A DNA stretch of 64,000 nt from Streptomyces lydicus. GTDB taxonomy: Bacteria; Actinomycetota; Actinomycetes; Streptomycetales; Streptomycetaceae. The stretch covers positions 6,324,001-6,388,000 of the forward strand of contig NZ_RDTE01000003.1 of assembly GCF_004125265.1 (NCBI RefSeq), read 5' to 3'. The notes under the pieces are model-generated. The model saw only the letters and a program-made list of their open reading frames with translations. It ran no database searches and had not been told where the DNA came from. This document shows positions 50,040-58,976 of this stretch, piece after piece (the first letter of the stretch is position 1; the number at the start of each line of letters is the position of its first letter). The position numbers and the translations under genes were made by a program.

Positions 50040-51212
50040 ATGCGGCATTTTGGGTACCTTCCGCCCGACATCCGGAAGACACTGTTCCATCAGGAGCCGG
50101 TGGAGTTCACCGCCGGCTCTCCGGCCCGCACGCTCGCGGTCGTTCTGGGGGCGACGCTCTACAGCCCCGCCACCCGCCCGCGACTCGCCGCCGATGTCCT
50201 CAAGCAGGCCGCGCGTGGCGTGACCTCCATGGTCCTGTGCCTCGAGGACTCCATAGGTGACGGGGATGTCGAGGCCGGCGAGGAGAACCTGGTGCGGCAG
50301 CTCGGCCTTCTCGACGAGGCGGCCACTGCGGGCGCGGATCTCCCCCTGCTCTTCATCCGCGTCCGCACACCCGGCCAAATACCGGATCTGGTCCGCCGGA
50401 TGGGCGCTGCCGTGCACAGGCTGTCCGGATTTGTACTTCCGAAGTTCACCGAGGAGCGGGGCATCCCGTTCCTCGAGGCGCTGAACGCGGCCGAGGGCGA
50501 GGGCGCCCGGCGGCTGTTCGTGATGCCGGTACTGGAATCGCCGGAGCTGCTGCATCTGGAGAGCCGCGCCGAGACTCTTGCGGGCATCGCCCGGACCGTG
50601 GACAAATACCGGGACCGGGTGCTTGCCCTGCGGCTCGGCGTCACGGACTTCTGCTCCGCCTATGGACTGCGCAGAGCCCCCGACATGACGGCCTACGACG
50701 TCCAGATCGTCGCCTCCGTGATCGCCGACGTGGTGAATGTGCTGGGGCGGGCGGACGGCACGGGCTTCACGGTCACCGGCCCGGTGTGGGAGTACTTCCG
50801 GCTGCAGGAGCGGATGTTCAAGCCGCAGCTGCGCCGCAGTCCCTTCCTCGGACGCGCCGAGGAGTTGCGCACGGCCCTGATCGAGCACGACATGGACGGC
50901 CTGCTGCGGGAGATCGAACTCGACCGCGCGAACGGTCTGCAGGGCAAGACCTGCATTCACCCCTCGCATGTCGCGCCGGTGCACGCCCTCTCGGTCGTCA
51001 GCCACGAGGAGTTCAGCGACGCGGTCGACATCCTGCGGCCCGAACGGGGCGACGGCGGGGTGCTGCGCTCCGCCTATACGAACAAGATGAACGAGGTGAA
51101 GCCGCATCGCGCCTGGGCCGAGCGGACCCTGCTGCGCGCCGAGGCGTTCGGGGTGGCCCGGGAAGGCATCGGGTTCGTGGAGCTGCTGACGGCGAGCCTG
51201 CCGCAGACATGA
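50040..51212 (+). CDS. CitE-like HpcH/HpaI lyase of the Ter biosynthetic module
   Basis: 390 residues, TIM-barrel HpcH/HpaI aldolase/citrate lyase beta family. Catalytic and Mg-binding regions: VTSMVLCLEDSIGDGDVEAGEENL (Glu/Asp), LFIRVRTPGQI (Arg), FVLPKFTEERG and LFVMPVLESPELL (Glu), then RLGVTDFCSAYGLRR (Asp) and GKTCIHPSHVAPVHAL. ATG 50040 has GGGGAG upstream. CitE-like lyases next to PRTase/TRSP/StiP, PELOTA and HAD genes are the hallmark of the Ter-associated nucleoside-like pathway. Its substrate is unknown; it would form or break a C-C bond on a carboxylic acid side chain. First gene of a three-gene operon. Confidence 0.9.
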   Translation: MRHFGYLPPDIRKTLFHQEPVEFTAGSPARTLAVVLGATLYSPATRPRLAADVLKQAARGVTSMVLCLEDSIGDGDVEAGEENLVRQLGLLDEAATAGADLPLLFIRVRTPGQIPDLVRRMGAAVHRLSGFVLPKFTEERGIPFLEALNAAEGEGARRLFVMPVLESPELLHLESRAETLAGIARTVDKYRDRVLALRLGVTDFCSAYGLRRAPDMTAYDVQIVASVIADVVNVLGRADGTGFTVTGPVWEYFRLQERMFKPQLRRSPFLGRAEELRTALIEHDMDGLLREIELDRANGLQGKTCIHPSHVAPVHALSVVSHEEFSDAVDILRPERGDGGVLRSAYTNKMNEVKPHRAWAERTLLRAEAFGVAREGIGFVELLTASLPQT

Positions 51213-51302
51213 GCAGAGCAGAGCCGAGCAGGCGCGGGCAAGAGCGAGCAGACGTGAGCGCGCGTGAGCAGAGCTGAGCAGGCATGACGTGAGCAGATGT
51301 GA
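51213..51302 (+). repeat. GAGCAGA-type repeats between CitE-like and PRTase genes
   Basis: Degenerate units of GAGCAG with 8-17 bp spacing fill the whole 105-bp gap between two otherwise tightly ordered genes. Confidence 0.7.
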
Positions 51303-51317
51303 CCTGCGGGACAACAG

Positions 51318-53843
51318 ATGAACGGTACGACGGAGGAGACGGAACACGTGGTCTGGACGGGAGAATGGGTCGCCGGCCGGCTCGGGGTCTCGCTGAGCGG
51401 CGGGGACGAGCTGCCGGGACTGCTGGGGCTGGCGCTGCGGCGTAACCCCAAGCGGGCCCATTTGCTCGTGTCGAACGTGCTTGGCAAGCATGTGCCCCAG
51501 CGGCCGGATGTGGTTCATGGCGCCGGCGTCGGGCTGGGGCGGCGGGTGCGGAAGCTGCTGGGCGACGAGGCCGCTGCCCGCTCCGTCGTCCTCGGCTACG
51601 CCGAAACCGCCACCGGCCTGGGGCATTCGGTGGCCGACGGCCTGGCACTCGCGCCGTATCTGCACTCCACCCGCCGGCCGGTCACGGGCGTGGCGCAGGT
51701 GGGCGGATTCGAGGAGGAGCACAGCCACGCCACCTCGCATCTGCTGCTCCCGGAAGACCGTGCACTCCTCGCCGGGGACGGGCCGCTGGTCCTCGTCGAC
51801 GACGAGTTCTCCACCGGCCGGACCGTCCTGAACACGATCACCGCGCTGCATGCGCACTTCCCGCGCGAGCGGTACGTGGTCGTCGCCCTGGTCGATATGC
51901 GCTCCGACGCGGACCGCAGCCACCTGGAGAAGTTCGCGGCGGAACTGGGCGCCCGCGTCGACCTCGTGACACTGGCCGCGGGCGGCGTACACCTGCCCGC
52001 GGACGTCCTGACCCGCGGACAGGAACTCGTCGCCGCGCAGGAGGGCCTTGCGGCGCGGACGGCCGCAGACGTCCCGGCGGCGCCCGGCGCGGACGTCGTA
52101 CGGGTCGGTCTCGACTGGCCAGCCGGGCTGCCGGACGGCGGTCGGCACGGCTTCACACCGGCGCACCGCGCCCGGCTGGAGGCCGCTCTGCCCCACATGG
52201 CGACCCGGATCGCCCGGCAACTGGACGGCGCCCGCCGCATCCTCGTCCTCGGCAACGAGGAACTGATGTACGCGCCGCTGCGGATGGCCCAGGCCCTGGA
52301 CACCCTCCTGGCCGAGGAGGCGAGCGGTGCCGAGCCGGTGCCGCAGGTCTTCTTCTCCACCACCACCCGGTCGCCGGTGCTCGCCGTCGACGACCCCGGT
52401 TACGCGATCCGGACCCGGCTGTCCTTCCCCGCCCACGACAGGCCGGCCGACGGTCCGGGGGAGCGGTACGCGTACAACGTGGCGGCCGGCGCCGACCCGG
52501 AACGCGGCTTCGACGCCATCGTGGCCGTCGTGGACTCCCACGGGGACCGCCCGGAGCTGCACACCACCGGCGGTCTGCTGCACCGGCTCGCCGAGCACAC
52601 CGGCCGGCTGCTGCTCGCCGTCATCCCCTCGTACGCCCCGCAGCCGCAGCCGCAGCCGCAGCAGGGGCCCAACCCTCATCACGCACCGCAGGCCCGGTCC
52701 CTGTCCCTCCCCGAGCCGCTGCGCGGCCCCGCCTTCTCCTCCTACACCGCCGACGAGGTCGGCTGGCTGCTGCAGGATCTCTCCGACGTCACCCTGGAAG
52801 CGCCGACCGAGGAACGCGAGGAGGCGATTCAGCGCGGTGGCGCCCACTACGCCGAGTCGCTGCCGGTCGAATACCAGCCGAGTGAGCAGTACCAGGAGCT
52901 GTTCCACAGCGCGCTGCGGACCTCCGCGAGCCGGATTGCCCGGGCCGTCGGGACCGTCACCGAGACCGTGCTCGCCGAACGCGGCCCACGCCCCGTGCTG
53001 GTGTCGCTGGCACGGGCCGGTACCCCCGTCGGGGTGCTGATGCGCCGCTGGGCGTTGCACGCCCACGGTCTGGAGCTGCCGCACTTCACCCTCTCGATCG
53101 TCCGCGGCCGGGGCATCGACACCACCGCACTGCGCTGGCTGGCCGACCGTCACGATCCGGCGGATGTCGTCTTCGTGGACGGCTGGACCGGCAAGGGCGC
53201 CATCACCCGCGAACTCGCCCAGGCCCTGGCGGACTTCCCGGGCTTCGACCCGCGGATCGCCGTGCTCGCCGACCCCGGCGGCTGTGTCGAGACCTTTGGC
53301 ACCCGGGACGACTTCCTCATCCCGTCCGCCTGCCTCAACTCCACCGTCTCCGGCCTCATATCCCGCACCGTGCTGCGCGACGACCTCGTCGGGCCGGACG
53401 ACTTCCACGGCGCGAAGTTCTACCGCGACCTGGCGGCGGACGATGTGTCGCACGCGTTCCTGGACGCGGTCACCGCCCGCTTCGACGACGTGGCCGAGGA
53501 GGTCGCGGCGGAGGTGAAGGAACTGGCCGCCGCCGACCGGGCGCCCACCTGGAAGGGCTGGGCGGCCGTCGAACGGATCAGTGAGGAGTACGGCATCCAC
53601 GACGTCAATCTCGTGAAGCCCGGTGTCGGCGAGACCACACGCGTCCTGCTGCGCCGGGTCCCCTGGAAGATCCTCGCGCGGCAGGGGGCCGGGGCCGATC
53701 TCGATCATGTGCGCCTCCTGGCGGAACAACGGGGCGTGCCCGTCGAAGAGGTCGGCGAACTGCCCTATACCTGTGTCGGGTTGATCCACCCCCGCTACAC
53801 CCGCGGGGCCACGGGCGCCGACGGCAAGGCGGTGACCTCCTGA
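51318..53843 (+). CDS. Fused PRTase-TRSP-StiP(PRTase)-PELOTA protein of the Ter biosynthetic module
   Basis: 841-residue fusion. Residues about 11-240 are a phosphoribosyltransferase with PRPP loop VLVDDEFSTGRT (161-169); about 280-440 fit the TRSP domain that follows such PRTases; a PQPQPQPQQ linker is at 441-449; about 470-735 match the StiP/PRTase_1 family (FSSYTADEVGWLLQDL, a second PRPP-like loop FVDGWTGKGAITREL at 619-633, and Cys-containing ADPGGCVETFGTRDDFLIPSACLNSTVSGL); about 755-825 fit a PELOTA-type RNA-binding domain (NLVKPGVGETTRVLLRRVPW). These are separate genes in many Ter operons; fusion implies one pathway. A GTG at 51348 with GGAGGAG upstream may be the true start. Predicted product: a ribosylated, nucleoside-like metabolite. 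The activity is a comparative-genomics prediction, not proven. Confidence 0.87.
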   Translation: MNGTTEETEHVVWTGEWVAGRLGVSLSGGDELPGLLGLALRRNPKRAHLLVSNVLGKHVPQRPDVVHGAGVGLGRRVRKLLGDEAAARSVVLGYAETATGLGHSVADGLALAPYLHSTRRPVTGVAQVGGFEEEHSHATSHLLLPEDRALLAGDGPLVLVDDEFSTGRTVLNTITALHAHFPRERYVVVALVDMRSDADRSHLEKFAAELGARVDLVTLAAGGVHLPADVLTRGQELVAAQEGLAARTAADVPAAPGADVVRVGLDWPAGLPDGGRHGFTPAHRARLEAALPHMATRIARQLDGARRILVLGNEELMYAPLRMAQALDTLLAEEASGAEPVPQVFFSTTTRSPVLAVDDPGYAIRTRLSFPAHDRPADGPGERYAYNVAAGADPERGFDAIVAVVDSHGDRPELHTTGGLLHRLAEHTGRLLLAVIPSYAPQPQPQPQQGPNPHHAPQARSLSLPEPLRGPAFSSYTADEVGWLLQDLSDVTLEAPTEEREEAIQRGGAHYAESLPVEYQPSEQYQELFHSALRTSASRIARAVGTVTETVLAERGPRPVLVSLARAGTPVGVLMRRWALHAHGLELPHFTLSIVRGRGIDTTALRWLADRHDPADVVFVDGWTGKGAITRELAQALADFPGFDPRIAVLADPGGCVETFGTRDDFLIPSACLNSTVSGLISRTVLRDDLVGPDDFHGAKFYRDLAADDVSHAFLDAVTARFDDVAEEVAAEVKELAAADRAPTWKGWAAVERISEEYGIHDVNLVKPGVGETTRVLLRRVPWKILARQGAGADLDHVRLLAEQRGVPVEEVGELPYTCVGLIHPRYTRGATGADGKAVTS

Positions 53844-54691
53844 TGAGCGGCCGACCCCTCGCCCACCACCCTTCCCCGGAAGCGCTGCGCGCTGCCCCTC
53901 TTTTGGTCGCCAGCGACCTCGACCGCACCCTGATCTATTCGGCCGCCGCCCTGGGCCTCGCCATGCCGGACGCCGAGGCTCCCCGGCTCCTGTGCGTCGA
54001 GACCTATGAGCGCAAACCGCTGTCCTATATGACGGAGACGGCCGCCGCCCTGCTCGCCGAACTGGCCGGCACCACCACCTTCGTCCCGGCCACCACCCGC
54101 ACCCGCGAGCAGTACTGCCGTATCCACCTCCCCGGGCCCGTCCCCGAGTTCGCGGTCTGCGCCAACGGCGGCCATCTGCTCGTACGGGGCGAGTCCGACC
54201 CGGACTGGCAGCGCACCGTCGCCGGGCGGCTCGCCTCGCAGTGCGCACCCCTGGACGAGATCCGCGCGCACCTGGTCCGCACCGCCGACCCGGCCTGGCT
54301 GCGCAAGGAACGCGTGGCCGAGGACCTTTTCGCCTATCTCGTCGTGGAGCGGCACCTGCTGCCGGACACCTGGGTGAAGGACCTGACCGGCTGGGCGGAC
54401 GAACGCGGCTGGACCGTGTCCCTGCAGGGCCGCAAGATCTACGCCGTGCCGCGGCCGCTCACCAAGAGCGCAGCCGTGGCGGAAGTGGCCCGCCGCACCG
54501 GGGCGTCCGAGATCCTCGCGGCCGGTGACTCCCTTCTCGACGCCGATCTGCTGCTGGCTGCGGACCGCGCATGGCGGCCCGGACACGGCGAACTGGCGGA
54601 CTCCGGCTGGCACGCCCCTCATGTCACGGCACTCGACGAACGGGGTGTCGCCGCGGGCGAGGAAATCGTGCGGGCCTTCCTTCGCGGGTGA
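53843..54691 (+). CDS. HAD-family phosphatase of the Ter biosynthetic module
   Basis: 282 residues; ATG overlaps the preceding stop (TGATG), so translation is coupled. HAD motif I is LVASDLDRTLIYS (nucleophile Asp and acid Asp), motif II TTFVPATTRTREQY, motif III Lys region LTKSAAV, motif IV ILAAGDSLLDADLLL. A C2-type cap is inserted. It probably removes a phosphate from the ribosylated intermediate made by the upstream fused PRTase. Specific substrate unknown. Confidence 0.93.
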   Translation: MSGRPLAHHPSPEALRAAPLLVASDLDRTLIYSAAALGLAMPDAEAPRLLCVETYERKPLSYMTETAAALLAELAGTTTFVPATTRTREQYCRIHLPGPVPEFAVCANGGHLLVRGESDPDWQRTVAGRLASQCAPLDEIRAHLVRTADPAWLRKERVAEDLFAYLVVERHLLPDTWVKDLTGWADERGWTVSLQGRKIYAVPRPLTKSAAVAEVARRTGASEILAAGDSLLDADLLLAADRAWRPGHGELADSGWHAPHVTALDERGVAAGEEIVRAFLRG

Positions 54692-54837
54692 GGCCGGGGA
54701 GACAAGGGAGGCACAAGGGGAGGGAGCGACCGGAAAGCGGTCGGTGAAGGGGGTGGCTCGGTTAGTCTCGCCGAGGCGGTTGGCCGCATCGTCCGGTGAG
54801 CGCCCGAGACCGCGATCCTTGACCCAGGGGAGAGCCA

Positions 54838-55497
54838 GTGACCGAGTCCAAGAGCACGCCGATCACGGCGGAGATGTACGACTACGTCCTTGCCCACAAC
54901 CCACCGTTGAACGCCGCGCAGCGGGACAGCGTGGAGCTCACCCGCCAGCAGTTCCCCGAGGCGGCGGGGATGCAGTCGGCGGAGGAACAGGGGCCCCTGC
55001 TGGCGTTCCTGGTGCGGCTGATCGGGGCCCGGCACGTCGTCGAGGTGGGGACGTTCACCGGGTTTTCGGCGCTGTCCATGGCCCAGGCGCTGCCCGCGGA
55101 CGGCAGGCTGATCGCCTGCGATGTCTCCGAGGAGTGGACGGCGTACGGCCGCGAGGCATGGGAGAAGGCCGGTGTCGGGGACCGCGTCGAGCTGCGGATC
55201 GCGCCCGCGCTGGAAACGCTGCGGGCGATGCCGGCCGAACCGCATATCGACCTCGCCTACCTCGACGCGGACAAGGGCGGCTACATCGCGTACTGGGAAG
55301 AGCTGGTGCCCCGGATGCGGCCGGGCGGCCTGATCGTGGCGGACAACGTCCTCTACCACGGGGAGGTCGCCGACCCGGCGGCGACCGGGTCGGCGCTGGC
55401 GATCAGGGCTTTCAACGACCACGTCGTGGAGGACTCACGTATGGAGGCGGTCATGCTCACGGTGGCCGACGGTGTGACCCTGGCACGCAAGAAATAG
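54838..55497 (+). CDS. Class I SAM-dependent O-methyltransferase
   Basis: 219 residues from GTG 54838. Methyltransf_3 (CCoAOMT-like) family: SAM-binding VVEVGTFTGFSALSMAQALP, acidic loop LIACDVSEEW, metal-site LAYLDADKGGYIAYWEELVPRMRPGGLIVADNVLYHG. These enzymes methylate catechol-type hydroxyls with Mg. It follows the HAD gene by 146 bp on the same strand; it may decorate the Ter pathway product or be independent. Confidence 0.92.
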   Translation: MTESKSTPITAEMYDYVLAHNPPLNAAQRDSVELTRQQFPEAAGMQSAEEQGPLLAFLVRLIGARHVVEVGTFTGFSALSMAQALPADGRLIACDVSEEWTAYGREAWEKAGVGDRVELRIAPALETLRAMPAEPHIDLAYLDADKGGYIAYWEELVPRMRPGGLIVADNVLYHGEVADPAATGSALAIRAFNDHVVEDSRMEAVMLTVADGVTLARKK

Positions 55498-55532
55498 CGG
55501 CCGGGGCCCCGCCTCCGGAGCTGCCCTCCGTA

Positions 55533-55742
55533 CTAGCCGCAGCAGCCGCCCCCGCAGCAGCCGCCGCCCCCGCCCTGTGGGGCGGCTGCGGTCGCGGAGC
55601 CGCCGACGGCGACCGCGGAGAGGAGCTTCACGGTGTCCTCGTGGCCCTCGGGACACACGGCCGGGGCGGAGGACTCGGCCATCGGCCGGTTCAGCTCGAA
55701 GGTGGAGCCGCAGGGGCGGCACCGGTATTCGTAACGAGGCAT
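55533..55742 (-). CDS. FmdB-type zinc-ribbon protein with Cys-rich tail
   Basis: 69 residues from ATG 55742 (GTG 55748 is an alternative two codons earlier). N-terminal CxxC zinc-ribbon: PRYEYRCRPCGSTFELNRPM and VCPEGH. The C-terminal Gly-Cys run (GGGGGCCGGGCCG) adds four cysteines as two CC pairs, which is not part of the FmdB domain and could bind metal. It follows the sugar kinase by only 25 bp, so it may be the last gene of the galactonate operon. Function unknown. Confidence 0.85.
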   Translation of the reverse strand: MPRYEYRCRPCGSTFELNRPMAESSAPAVCPEGHEDTVKLLSAVAVGGSATAAAPQGGGGGCCGGGCCG

Positions 55743-55767
55743 GGGCACAGGTTAGCCGGGTCGCCGC

Positions 55768-56898
55768 TCAGCGGACGACGGTGCCGGGCGGCGCGCCCAG
55801 CATGCCCAGCTCCGCACGGGTCGGCGCGCCCTCCCAGTCGCCGGGGGAAGCGACCGCGAACGCTCCCGTGGTGACGGCCCGCTCCAGGCGTGCGGCCGGT
55901 CCCTCACCGTCCAGCAGCGCCGACAGATAGCCCGCCACGAAGGCATCGCCGGCGCCCACCGCGTCGACGGCCCGTACGGCCTTGGCGGACCGGTGCAGGG
56001 AGCCTTCGTGGGTGAAGGCCGTTGCGCCCTCCGCGCCGAGTTTGACCACGATCTCGCCGACGCCCCGCTCCCTCAGCCGCTTGGCCTGCGACGCGATGCC
56101 GGAGGCGGAGGCGATGTCGGCGTCCCGGGGTGGCAGGCACAGCGGAAGCTCGTCATCGGAGGCGGTCAGGAGATCCACATAGGGGATCCACTCGCCCAGG
56201 ACCACGGAGGCCTCCTCGGCCGTCCACAGCCGGGCGCGGAAGTTGACATCGAGGCAGACCAAGGAGCCGTGTTCGCGGGCCAGTCGGAGGGAGTGCAGAG
56301 CTGCCGAGCGAGCCGTGGGGCTCAGGGCCGGGGTGATGCCCGTCAGGTGCAGGACACGGGGCGGGGCGGCGCGGAAGGCGCGCTCGATCACGTCCGGCGT
56401 GAGCCGCGAGCCGGCCGATCCCGCACGGTAGTAGTGCACCCGGGTGACGTCGGGCAGCCGCGGCTCGAAGAGGAGCAGCCCGGTCGCGGCACCCGGATCG
56501 GCCGAGGCGCCGGACACCTCGACGCCCTCGGCGCGCAGCGTACGCAGCACCAGTTCCCCGGCCTCGTCCTCACCGACCGCACCCGCCCAGCGGACCTCGT
56601 GCCCGAGCCGGGCCAGCCCGATCGCGACATTGCTCTCCGCTCCGGCGATGGAGACCTGCATCGTGCCGCCGAGCTTCAGCGGGCCGCTGCCGCGTAGCGC
56701 GACCATGGTCTCGCCGAAGGTGAAGACGTCCGGACGGCCCGCTTGCCGGGGAGCCGGCGGGCGGGCCGGCGCGGTCCCGGGGCGGGCAGCGGCGCCGTCG
56801 TGCTCCGCGTCCGCGTCCTCGTGCCCGTGATCGTCGTGCCCGTGACCGTGGCTGTCCCGCTGCGCTTCGCCGCCCCCGGCAGCCGACTGCCCCGTCAC
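55768..56898 (-). CDS. dgoK: 2-keto-3-deoxygalactonate/gluconate kinase
   Basis: 376-residue PfkB-family kinase that phosphorylates 2-keto-3-deoxy sugar acid. Family signs: VFTFGETMVALRGSGP, SIAGAESNVAIGLARLG and the C-terminal VDAVGAGDAFVAGYLSALLD (catalytic Asp). GTG 56898 overlaps the aldolase stop (GTGA), giving coupling. The first 55 residues are an unusual extension rich in His and Asp (DSHGHGHDDHGHEDADAEHD), possibly metal binding, absent in typical KDG kinases. It is of the KdgK/PfkB type, not the E. coli DgoK fold; the symbol reflects pathway role. Confidence 0.88.
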   Translation of the reverse strand: MTGQSAAGGGEAQRDSHGHGHDDHGHEDADAEHDGAAARPGTAPARPPAPRQAGRPDVFTFGETMVALRGSGPLKLGGTMQVSIAGAESNVAIGLARLGHEVRWAGAVGEDEAGELVLRTLRAEGVEVSGASADPGAATGLLLFEPRLPDVTRVHYYRAGSAGSRLTPDVIERAFRAAPPRVLHLTGITPALSPTARSAALHSLRLAREHGSLVCLDVNFRARLWTAEEASVVLGEWIPYVDLLTASDDELPLCLPPRDADIASASGIASQAKRLRERGVGEIVVKLGAEGATAFTHEGSLHRSAKAVRAVDAVGAGDAFVAGYLSALLDGEGPAARLERAVTTGAFAVASPGDWEGAPTRAELGMLGAPPGTVVR

Positions 56899-57515
56899 GG
56901 TGCGCACACCGCCCTGAACTCCGCCGCGCGCTTGCGCAGCCCGTCCAGGTCACCGCCGTCCGCCGCGTCCCCGACCAGCGGCGAGCCGACACCCACCGCC
57001 ACCGCGCCGGCCGCGAAGTACGCCTGCGCGGCGGCTGCGTCCACGCCTCCGACCGGCACGAACGGCAGCTCGGGGAAGGGCGCCCGCAGCGCCTGCAGAT
57101 ACGCCGGTCCGCCGGCCGATGCCGGGAACAGCTTCAGGGCCGAGACCCCCAGCGCGTCTGCCGCGATCACCTCGGACGGCGTCATCACCCCGGCGAGCGT
57201 CGGCAGACCCTGGCGTACGGACTCCTCCAGACCGGCCCCGAGGCCGGGGGTGACGATGAGATTCGCCCCGGCTTCGGCGGCGCGCCGGGCGTCCTGTGCA
57301 GTCAGGACGGTGCCGGCGCCGAGCCACGCCGCGTCGCCCAGCTCGGCGCGCGCCCGTCGGATCACGGTGAGGGCGTCCTTCCCGCTGAGCGAGATCTCGA
57401 TCAGCAAAAGGCCCGCCTCCACAAGCGCCATGACGGTACGGAAGGACGCCTCCGCCTCTCTGCCCCGGATGATGGCGACCAGCCGCTCGGTCCGGAGCGC
57501 TGTGCTGAGGTCCAT
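56895..57515 (-). CDS. dgoA: 2-keto-3-deoxy-6-phosphogalactonate/gluconate aldolase
   Basis: 206-residue class I KDPG/KDPGal aldolase that splits the phosphorylated keto-deoxy acid to pyruvate and glyceraldehyde 3-phosphate. Schiff-base Lys is in ALKLFPASAGGP and the catalytic Glu in LLLIEISLSG. ATG 57515 is set by homology (MDLSTALRTERLVAIIRG). It sits between the dehydratase and the kinase, overlapping the latter by 4 bp. Confidence 0.93.
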   Translation of the reverse strand: MDLSTALRTERLVAIIRGREAEASFRTVMALVEAGLLLIEISLSGKDALTVIRRARAELGDAAWLGAGTVLTAQDARRAAEAGANLIVTPGLGAGLEESVRQGLPTLAGVMTPSEVIAADALGVSALKLFPASAGGPAYLQALRAPFPELPFVPVGGVDAAAAQAYFAAGAVAVGVGSPLVGDAADGGDLDGLRKRAAEFRAVCAP

Positions 57516-57699
57516 GGCGTTTCCTGCTTTCTCCTGCACCCCGCCGCGTGGGTGACTGCGCGGCTGGGTCGTTCGGGCGCGCGGGTGACACCCTCGATTA
57601 TTCCGGGCCGCACCGACAGGTGTACCGGGCGTGCCGGGTGCGCCGGATGCACCGGGTGTGGCGGATGTGCTGTGCGTGCTGGCGGCGGGGTGCCTCCCC

Positions 57700-58845
57700 T
57701 CACCATTCGGCGAACGACCCGTCCTCATGGCGCCACACGGGGTTGCGCCAGGCGTGGCCCCGCTCGTCCGCCGCCCGCACCGCGGCCTCGTCCACCTCCA
57801 CACCGAGCCCGGGACGGTCGGTCCGCAGCAGTGACCCCCCGTGGAAGCGGAACGGCTCCGGATCCACCACGTAGTCCAGCAGCTCGGCGCCCCGGTGGTA
57901 GTGGATCCCGAGGGACTGCTCCTGGATGAGGAAGTTCGGGGTGGTGAAGGCGACTTGGAGGCAGGCGGCGAGTGCGACCGGGCCGAGCGGGCAGTGCGGG
58001 GCGAGCTGCGCCCCGTAGACCTCCGCGAGTGCGGCGATCCGGCGCAGTTCGGAGATGCCGCCCGCATGCGAGATGTCGGGCTGGAGGATCGCGACGCCGG
58101 CTTGGAGGGGAGCCAGGAACTCTCGCCGGGTGAAGAGACGTTCACCGAGTGCGAGGGGGATGTTGGAGGCGTTGACGAGGTCGGGGAGGGCTTGCAGGTG
58201 GTCGGGGAGCACAGGTTCCTCGACGAACATCGGTGCGTAGCCGGCCAGCAGGGGGAGGAGCCTGCGGGCGTTGGCGGGCGAGACCCGGCCGTGGAAGTCC
58301 AGGCCGAAGTCCCGTGCGTCGCCGAGGACTTCGCGTGCCGTCTCGGCGCGCAGCAGGCATTCCCGTACCTCGGCGCGGGTGGCCACGGGCGTCATCCGGC
58401 CGCAGCCGTTCATCTTGACGGCGGTGAAGCCCGCCTCGATCTGCGCGGTGACCGCGTCGCGGACGGCCTGCGGCTCGTCACCGCCCACCCAGGCGTAGGC
58501 GCGGATCTTCTCGCGGACCGGTCCGCCCAGCAGCTGGTGGACGGGGACACCGAGCCGCTTCCCCTTGATGTCCCACAACGCCTGGTCCAGGCCGGCGACG
58601 GCGGACGAGAGGACGGGCCCGCCGCGGTAGAAGCCGCCTTTGGTCATGACCTGCCAGTGGTCCTCGATGCGCGCCGGATCCCGGCCCAGAAGGTACTCGG
58701 ACAGCACCTCTACCGCCGCCCGTACCGGCTCGGCCCGCCCTTCGACCACCGGCTCACCCCAGCCGACGACGCCCTCATCGGTCTCCACCCGGACGAACAG
58801 CCAGCGCGGTGGCGCGAGGAACGTCTCGATGCGGCTGATCTTCAT
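57700..58845 (-). CDS. dgoD: D-galactonate dehydratase
   Basis: 381-residue enolase-superfamily enzyme that removes water from D-galactonate to give 2-keto-3-deoxygalactonate. Metal ligands and bases of the DgoD subgroup are visible: LDFHGRVSPANA (Asp and His), MFVEEPVLPDH (Glu), LALGERLFTRREF (Glu), LAPHCPLGPVALAA (His). Length is almost identical to E. coli DgoD. ATG 58845. It follows the GntR regulator by 220 bp of repeat DNA and precedes the aldolase by 184 bp. Confidence 0.95.
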   Translation of the reverse strand: MKISRIETFLAPPRWLFVRVETDEGVVGWGEPVVEGRAEPVRAAVEVLSEYLLGRDPARIEDHWQVMTKGGFYRGGPVLSSAVAGLDQALWDIKGKRLGVPVHQLLGGPVREKIRAYAWVGGDEPQAVRDAVTAQIEAGFTAVKMNGCGRMTPVATRAEVRECLLRAETAREVLGDARDFGLDFHGRVSPANARRLLPLLAGYAPMFVEEPVLPDHLQALPDLVNASNIPLALGERLFTRREFLAPLQAGVAILQPDISHAGGISELRRIAALAEVYGAQLAPHCPLGPVALAACLQVAFTTPNFLIQEQSLGIHYHRGAELLDYVVDPEPFRFHGGSLLRTDRPGLGVEVDEAAVRAADERGHAWRNPVWRHEDGSFAEW

Positions 58846-58976
58846 GGACCGGCTCCGTCCTGTCGGGCGCGGGGCGGCCCGCCGCCCACGGGCGGAGTCC
58901 GCTCTACCGGACCGACGACTTCCCGCCCCGGCCTCCATGGATGCTCCTGCCAAGCCCGTACGGGGGCTCCCCCCAA

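Noticed and set aside
49920-54248. A 1,442-codon open frame on the minus strand under the CitE-like and PRTase genes
   Set aside because: Antisense artefact of high third-position GC; the plus-strand genes carry clear catalytic motifs and coupled starts.
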